In this document: one piece after another, positions 60,929 through 64,000 of the stretch
Layout: the number at the start of each line of letters is the position of its first letter
Numbering within the stretch: position 1 is the first letter of the stretch
Origin: an uncultured Caryophanales bacterium
GTDB lineage: Bacteria > Bacillota_I > Bacilli_A > RFN20 > CAG-288
NCBI GenBank assembly: GCA_905211645.1
Contig: CAJMBK010000003.1
Coordinates: forward strand, 1-64,000
DNA: 64,000 bases
Reading direction: 5' to 3'
Position numbers and translations under genes: made by a program
Notes under the pieces: model-generated
Seen by the model: the letters and a program-made list of their open reading frames with translations, nothing else
Database searches by the model: none
What the model was told of the DNA's origin: nothing

Positions 60929-62287
60929 TTATCCGATTGATACGTTCTCTTCAACGAATCTAGCAGTAGATAATTCATTTCTCTTCGACCATAAAGTGAC
61001 GATAGTCATTGGTCCTAATCTTCCAATATACATACATAAGATCAAAATGATCTTGCTCCAAACTGTGAAATAAGGTGTAAAACCTGTTGATAAACCAACT
61101 GTAGCAAATGCTGAAACTGTTTCAAAGATATAATCTAAAATTCCATATGTTCTATTAACACCATTTACTGTAATAACAGGGTTTTGTTCAATAGCAGATA
61201 TAATTAACGCTGATACAATAACTAAAACAGCTGCCATGAACATGATTAAGAATGATTTCTTCTGAGTATCTTCAGAAATATCTCTCTTAAAGGCATGTGT
61301 TCTGTGACTTGAAATACAGGATCTTACTGAAACTAATAAAATAAAGAATGTTGTAACTTTAATACCGCCACCAGTTGAACCAGGTGCAGCACCAATAAAT
61401 TGAAGTAAGATCATAATTGATTTTGTCGAATCTCTCATCAGATAAATATCAAAAGTAGAAAATCCTGCAGTTCTGCAACTAACTGAGAAGAACCATGCAC
61501 CTAACCATGTGATATTCTCCATTTCGGAGAGTTTGATTGCAACCATACCACCAAGGAGTAAAACAGCTGTCACTGAAAGGATAATTTTACTATTAAGAGC
61601 TAATTTCTTAATATTGAATCTCTTTTTAACAACATCGATAACAACTAAAAAACCAATACCACCTAAGATAATCAAAAATGTGGTAGTTAAATTCAAAAGT
61701 ATATCCTCAGAATATGGAGTTAAATTTCTAAAACCGCCAATAATATCGAATCCTGAGTTGTTGAATGAAGCAATTGAATGGAAGATGGAAGTGCCTAAAG
61801 CACGACCAAATGAAAAATCTTGTGAGAAAACAATAAGAGATAAACAAGCACCGATTGTTTCACAAATTACGTTGTAGAGTAAAACCTTATAAAAAATTGA
61901 TTTTAATCCTTTTAAAGTATCAATATTCCAAGCTTCTTTGATAAGCTTGGATTGAGCGGTGGAAAGTCCACCAGAGTAAATTAAAATGACACCTACTGAA
62001 AGTGAGGTAACACCTAAACCACCGAGCTGAATTAAAATAGCAACAATCGCTTGACCGAAAATAGTGAAAGTATCGTAAATATCTACACTTGCCAAGCCAG
62101 TGACGCAAACAGCACTAACAGTGGTAAAAAGAGAATCTATATAGTTTAATTTGACGCCTTCTTTAACGGATATTGGAAGCATTAAAATAGCACTTCCTAA
62201 AAGGATAACTATTAAAAAAGAAAGACAAATCATAGCCCCAGGTCTAAGTTTAAACCTACTTCTTTTCTTAAAGTCTTCAAGTTTCAT
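60929..62287 (-). CDS. ktrB: potassium uptake channel subunit, KtrB/TrkH-type
   Basis: 452 residues. About eight to ten transmembrane helices arranged as M1-P-M2 repeats. Filter-like segments with the conserved Gly, for example TTVSAVCVTGLASVD, SFNNSGFDII, CRTAGFSTFD and FATVGLSTGFT, fit the K+-selectivity pattern of KtrB/TrkH. It moves K+ with the RCK protein below. The ATG at 62287 is preceded by a short AT-rich promoter region without a riboswitch. Confidence 0.93.
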   Translation of the reverse strand: MKLEDFKKRSRFKLRPGAMICLSFLIVILLGSAILMLPISVKEGVKLNYIDSLFTTVSAVCVTGLASVDIYDTFTIFGQAIVAILIQLGGLGVTSLSVGVILIYSGGLSTAQSKLIKEAWNIDTLKGLKSIFYKVLLYNVICETIGACLSLIVFSQDFSFGRALGTSIFHSIASFNNSGFDIIGGFRNLTPYSEDILLNLTTTFLIILGGIGFLVVIDVVKKRFNIKKLALNSKIILSVTAVLLLGGMVAIKLSEMENITWLGAWFFSVSCRTAGFSTFDIYLMRDSTKSIMILLQFIGAAPGSTGGGIKVTTFFILLVSVRSCISSHRTHAFKRDISEDTQKKSFLIMFMAAVLVIVSALIISAIEQNPVITVNGVNRTYGILDYIFETVSAFATVGLSTGFTPYFTVWSKIILILCMYIGRLGPMTIVTLWSKRNELSTARFVEENVSIG

Positions 62288-62377
62288 ACCAAAATATTAT
62301 AAAGTAATTAACTTAATTAATATCAATTTTTCATTTATTTTTTTATAAAATTATCTTTAGGATTTTTGGGAGGAAAT

Positions 62378-63593
62378 ATGAAATTAGCTGTCTACACAAT
62401 CTTTTCAGAGTTGCATGTCAAAGAAAAACTTAAGTCTTATGAAGAAACCTTTTTAAAATCAATCAATGAAAATTTAAAGGACAATGAACTTGTCATCACC
62501 AGAGACATCGATGAATTCAATAAGTATGATTTAGGTCTTATTTTGGTTCTCTCCGGTGGTTCTGAGAATAAGTTCAAAGAAGTTTATAACAAGTTAAAAG
62601 CTCCTTACTATATTCTTTCATACTTCAAGAACAACTCCTTAGCCGCAAGCTTAGAAATTGCCGCTTACGTCAGAAATAACAACAAGGAAGTTGAAGTTTT
62701 ACATGGTGATGCTACATACATCTCTAATCGTATCAATGAAATTGTTAATTTAAATAACAATAAGAAAGCAAAATATAATTCCACATTCACAGCAACAAGA
62801 TACGGTGTTATTGGCAAACCTAGTGATTGGCTTATTGCATCCGATGTCAACTACTATGAAGTCAAAGAAAAATTCAATATGACTTTAGTTGATATCGACA
62901 TTGAAGAAGTCATTAAAGATTATGAAGCTACTAGCAACGAAGCAGTTCAAGAGGTTGAACAAGAATTCGACTCACTTGAAATCCAAAAAGCCGAAAAGTT
63001 ATACAGAGTTTTTGAAAAATATCTGTGTTGAGCACAATTTAAACGGTCTTACCATCAGATGCTTTGCTCTTTTAAATACTATCTGCACAACAGCATGTTT
63101 AGCTCTTTCTAAATTGAATTCTGAAGGTTATACATGTTCATGTGAAGGTGATATTCCTTCATTAATTTCAATGCATGTAGCTAACAACCTTTTCAAACAA
63201 GCAGGATTCATGTGCAATCCTTCTCAACTTGATGTCAGCAATAACAAAATTTTATTAGCACACTGTGCAATCCCACTTGCAATGTGCACCTCCTACAAAT
63301 TTAACACACACTTTGAATCCAATACCGGTATTGGCATCAAAGGTGAATTGCAAGAAGGTGATGTAACCTTATTCAGAATCAACTGCAAACTCGATGAAGT
63401 TTTCATCTCTGAAGGAAAAATCTTAAATAACCTTTCTGAATGTGATCTTTGCAGAACTCAAGTCATCGTCGAAGGTGATAATTTATCCAAATTGTTAACT
63501 CATACTTTAGGTAATCACTTGATCTTAGTCTATGGTAAACATAGAAAAGAATTAGCTGAAGTCTTAGAAAACTTAAAGTTCAAACAAATCTAA
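62378..63593 (+). pseudogene. L-fucose isomerase-like gene with a +1 frameshift
   Basis: The first frame (62378-63031, 217 residues from ATG with GGGAGGAAAT) starts KLAVYTIFSELHVKEKL and breaks at a TGA. The homology continues in the +1 frame to 63593 with HNLNGLTIRCFALLNTICTTACLALSKLNSEGYTCSCEGDIPS, the C-terminal domain of L-fucose/L-arabinose isomerase-like enzymes. Removing one A from the AAAAA run near 63017-63021 restores one frame of about 404 residues. Either a sequencing or assembly slip, phase variation, or true decay. No sugar transport genes are adjacent. Confidence 0.75.
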
Positions 63594-63622
63594 TTTAACT
63601 GACTAATTTTATCTACTTAACA

Positions 63623-63653
63623 GGTTGATGGTTAATTTCCATCAGCCTTTTTT
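63623..63653 (+). terminator. terminator of the isomerase-like gene
   Basis: GGTTGATGG / CCATCAGCC followed by T6. Confidence 0.85.
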
Positions 63654-63660
63654 ATTCAAT

Positions 63661-63690
63661 AAAAAAGTTGTCATCGCTGACAACTTTTAT
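63661..63690 (-). terminator. terminator of the partial gene at the window end
   Basis: GTTGTCA-TCGC... / TGACAAC with A6/T6 flanks; on the minus strand it ends the 63717 gene. Confidence 0.75.
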
Positions 63691-63716
63691 GTAATCATTA
63701 CAAATTGTTAATTTAA

Positions 63717-64000
63717 TTATTCTGCTGCTTCAACTAAATAATTTACAGCATTAACAAGAGAGTCACTGAATGATTTATCTGCGTAAGTCTTGTAATCATC
63801 CAAATAACCTTTCTTGACAGTAATTGTGAAGTCTTCACCGACATTGTACAAGGCAAAGTCGCGGAATTTATACTTCTTAATATTAGTTGGATTAGTAGCA
63901 TCCAATTGAAGTTTTGCTTTATCATTTAAAGAGAACTTCTTAAATGTAACTGTTGAACTGCTTGAAGGGAAAACTAATGTATCTGTAGTTGCTTTATTAA
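63717..64000 (-). CDS. C-terminal part of a protein of unknown function (runs off window)
   Basis: The frame is open from the window edge, giving about 94 residues with no start: TLVFPSSSSTVTFKKFSLNDKAKL, then YKFRDFALYNVGEDFTITVKKGYLDDY, ending LVNAVNYLVEAAE. The beta-rich, Ser/Thr-containing pattern resembles the bodies of secreted or lipoproteins, but no domain was recognised. Confidence 0.5.
   Translation of the reverse strand, partial: NKATTDTLVFPSSSSTVTFKKFSLNDKAKLQLDATNPTNIKKYKFRDFALYNVGEDFTITVKKGYLDDYKTYADKSFSDSLVNAVNYLVEAAE

Noticed and set aside
62900..63035. Programmed +1 frameshifting in the isomerase-like gene
   Set aside because: The TGT TGA G site offers poor P-site re-pairing and no stimulatory elements are evident; a homopolymer indel explains the shift more simply.

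Overview
The window reads as a chromosomal segment of a low-GC, uncultured gut-type member of the Bacilli, close to the Erysipelotrichia/Mollicutes border. The evidence is a PolC-type replicative polymerase, an alMGS-like glycolipid glycosyltransferase, a complete ECF vitamin-transport module, the rpsB-tsf-pyrH-frr-uppS-cdsA-dxr-rseP order, very AT-rich spacers and many BspA/lipoprotein genes. TGA, TAA and TAG all act as stops (tsaB ends in TGA overlapping rimI), so this is not the TGA=Trp code. A paralogue comparison supports CTG=Leu, and AGG falls on a conserved Arg in RimI. The exact taxon cannot be fixed from the sequence alone.

Layout. 1-8.7 kb: DUF2974 lipase-like protein, tRNAs, a secreted Ig-like protein, a MerR regulator, two probable small RNAs, tmRNA, and two tandem paralogous polytopic membrane proteins. 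8.7-14.1 kb (minus): a seven-gene operon headed by an FMN riboswitch (dCMP deaminase, small membrane protein, EcfA1, EcfA2, EcfT, TruA, PHP phosphoesterase). 14.1-17.2 kb: AlkD-like repair protein divergent from a Y-family polymerase/YolD pair, then tRNA-Val and tRNA-Ser. 17.3-22.65 kb: an accessory island with decayed or foreign genes (truncated ATPase/HTH regulator, GNAT with a broken HTH, RhuM-PLD protein, BspA lipoprotein), bounded by arrays of ~20-bp repeats in opposite orientation. 22.8-24.1 kb: two SHOCT membrane proteins and a decayed third copy. 24.3-35.9 kb (plus): rpmF, yitT, gltX, glycosyltransferase, yhaM, thiT, a DUF3137-like membrane protein, the tsaE-tsaB-rimI-tsaD t6A cluster, asnS and a 54-residue membrane peptide. 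36-49.5 kb (minus): polC, then the translation/lipid operon headed by rpsB, with a structured ncRNA candidate at 40.8-41.05 kb. 49.55-49.72 kb: a 16-unit array of exact 11-bp period upstream of the rpsB promoter. 49.7-60 kb: ABC exporter, tRNA-Cys/Arg/Pro, upp, an aminotransferase overlapping an HPr-kinase/PEPCK-fold protein, and four lipoproteins, three of them paralogues. 60-64 kb: tRNA-Glu, a KtrAB-type K+ uptake pair, a frameshifted L-fucose-isomerase-like gene, and the C-terminus of a further protein.

How the genes work together. The riboswitch-controlled ECF module supplies energy for vitamin uptake, and ThiT at 29.65 kb is a substrate-binding subunit that would dock to it. The tsa genes make t6A in tRNA. 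The rpsB operon couples ribosome production, EF-Ts, UMP kinase and ribosome recycling to undecaprenyl-phosphate, CDP-diacylglycerol and isoprenoid synthesis. The most unusual items are the 11-bp phased array, a tRNA-Leu(CAG) with a class-I-size variable loop, a tmRNA tag ending in -AAAY instead of -LAA, the FMN riboswitch on an energising module plus dCMP deaminase, the aminotransferase/HPrK-fold pair, and the repeat-bounded island.
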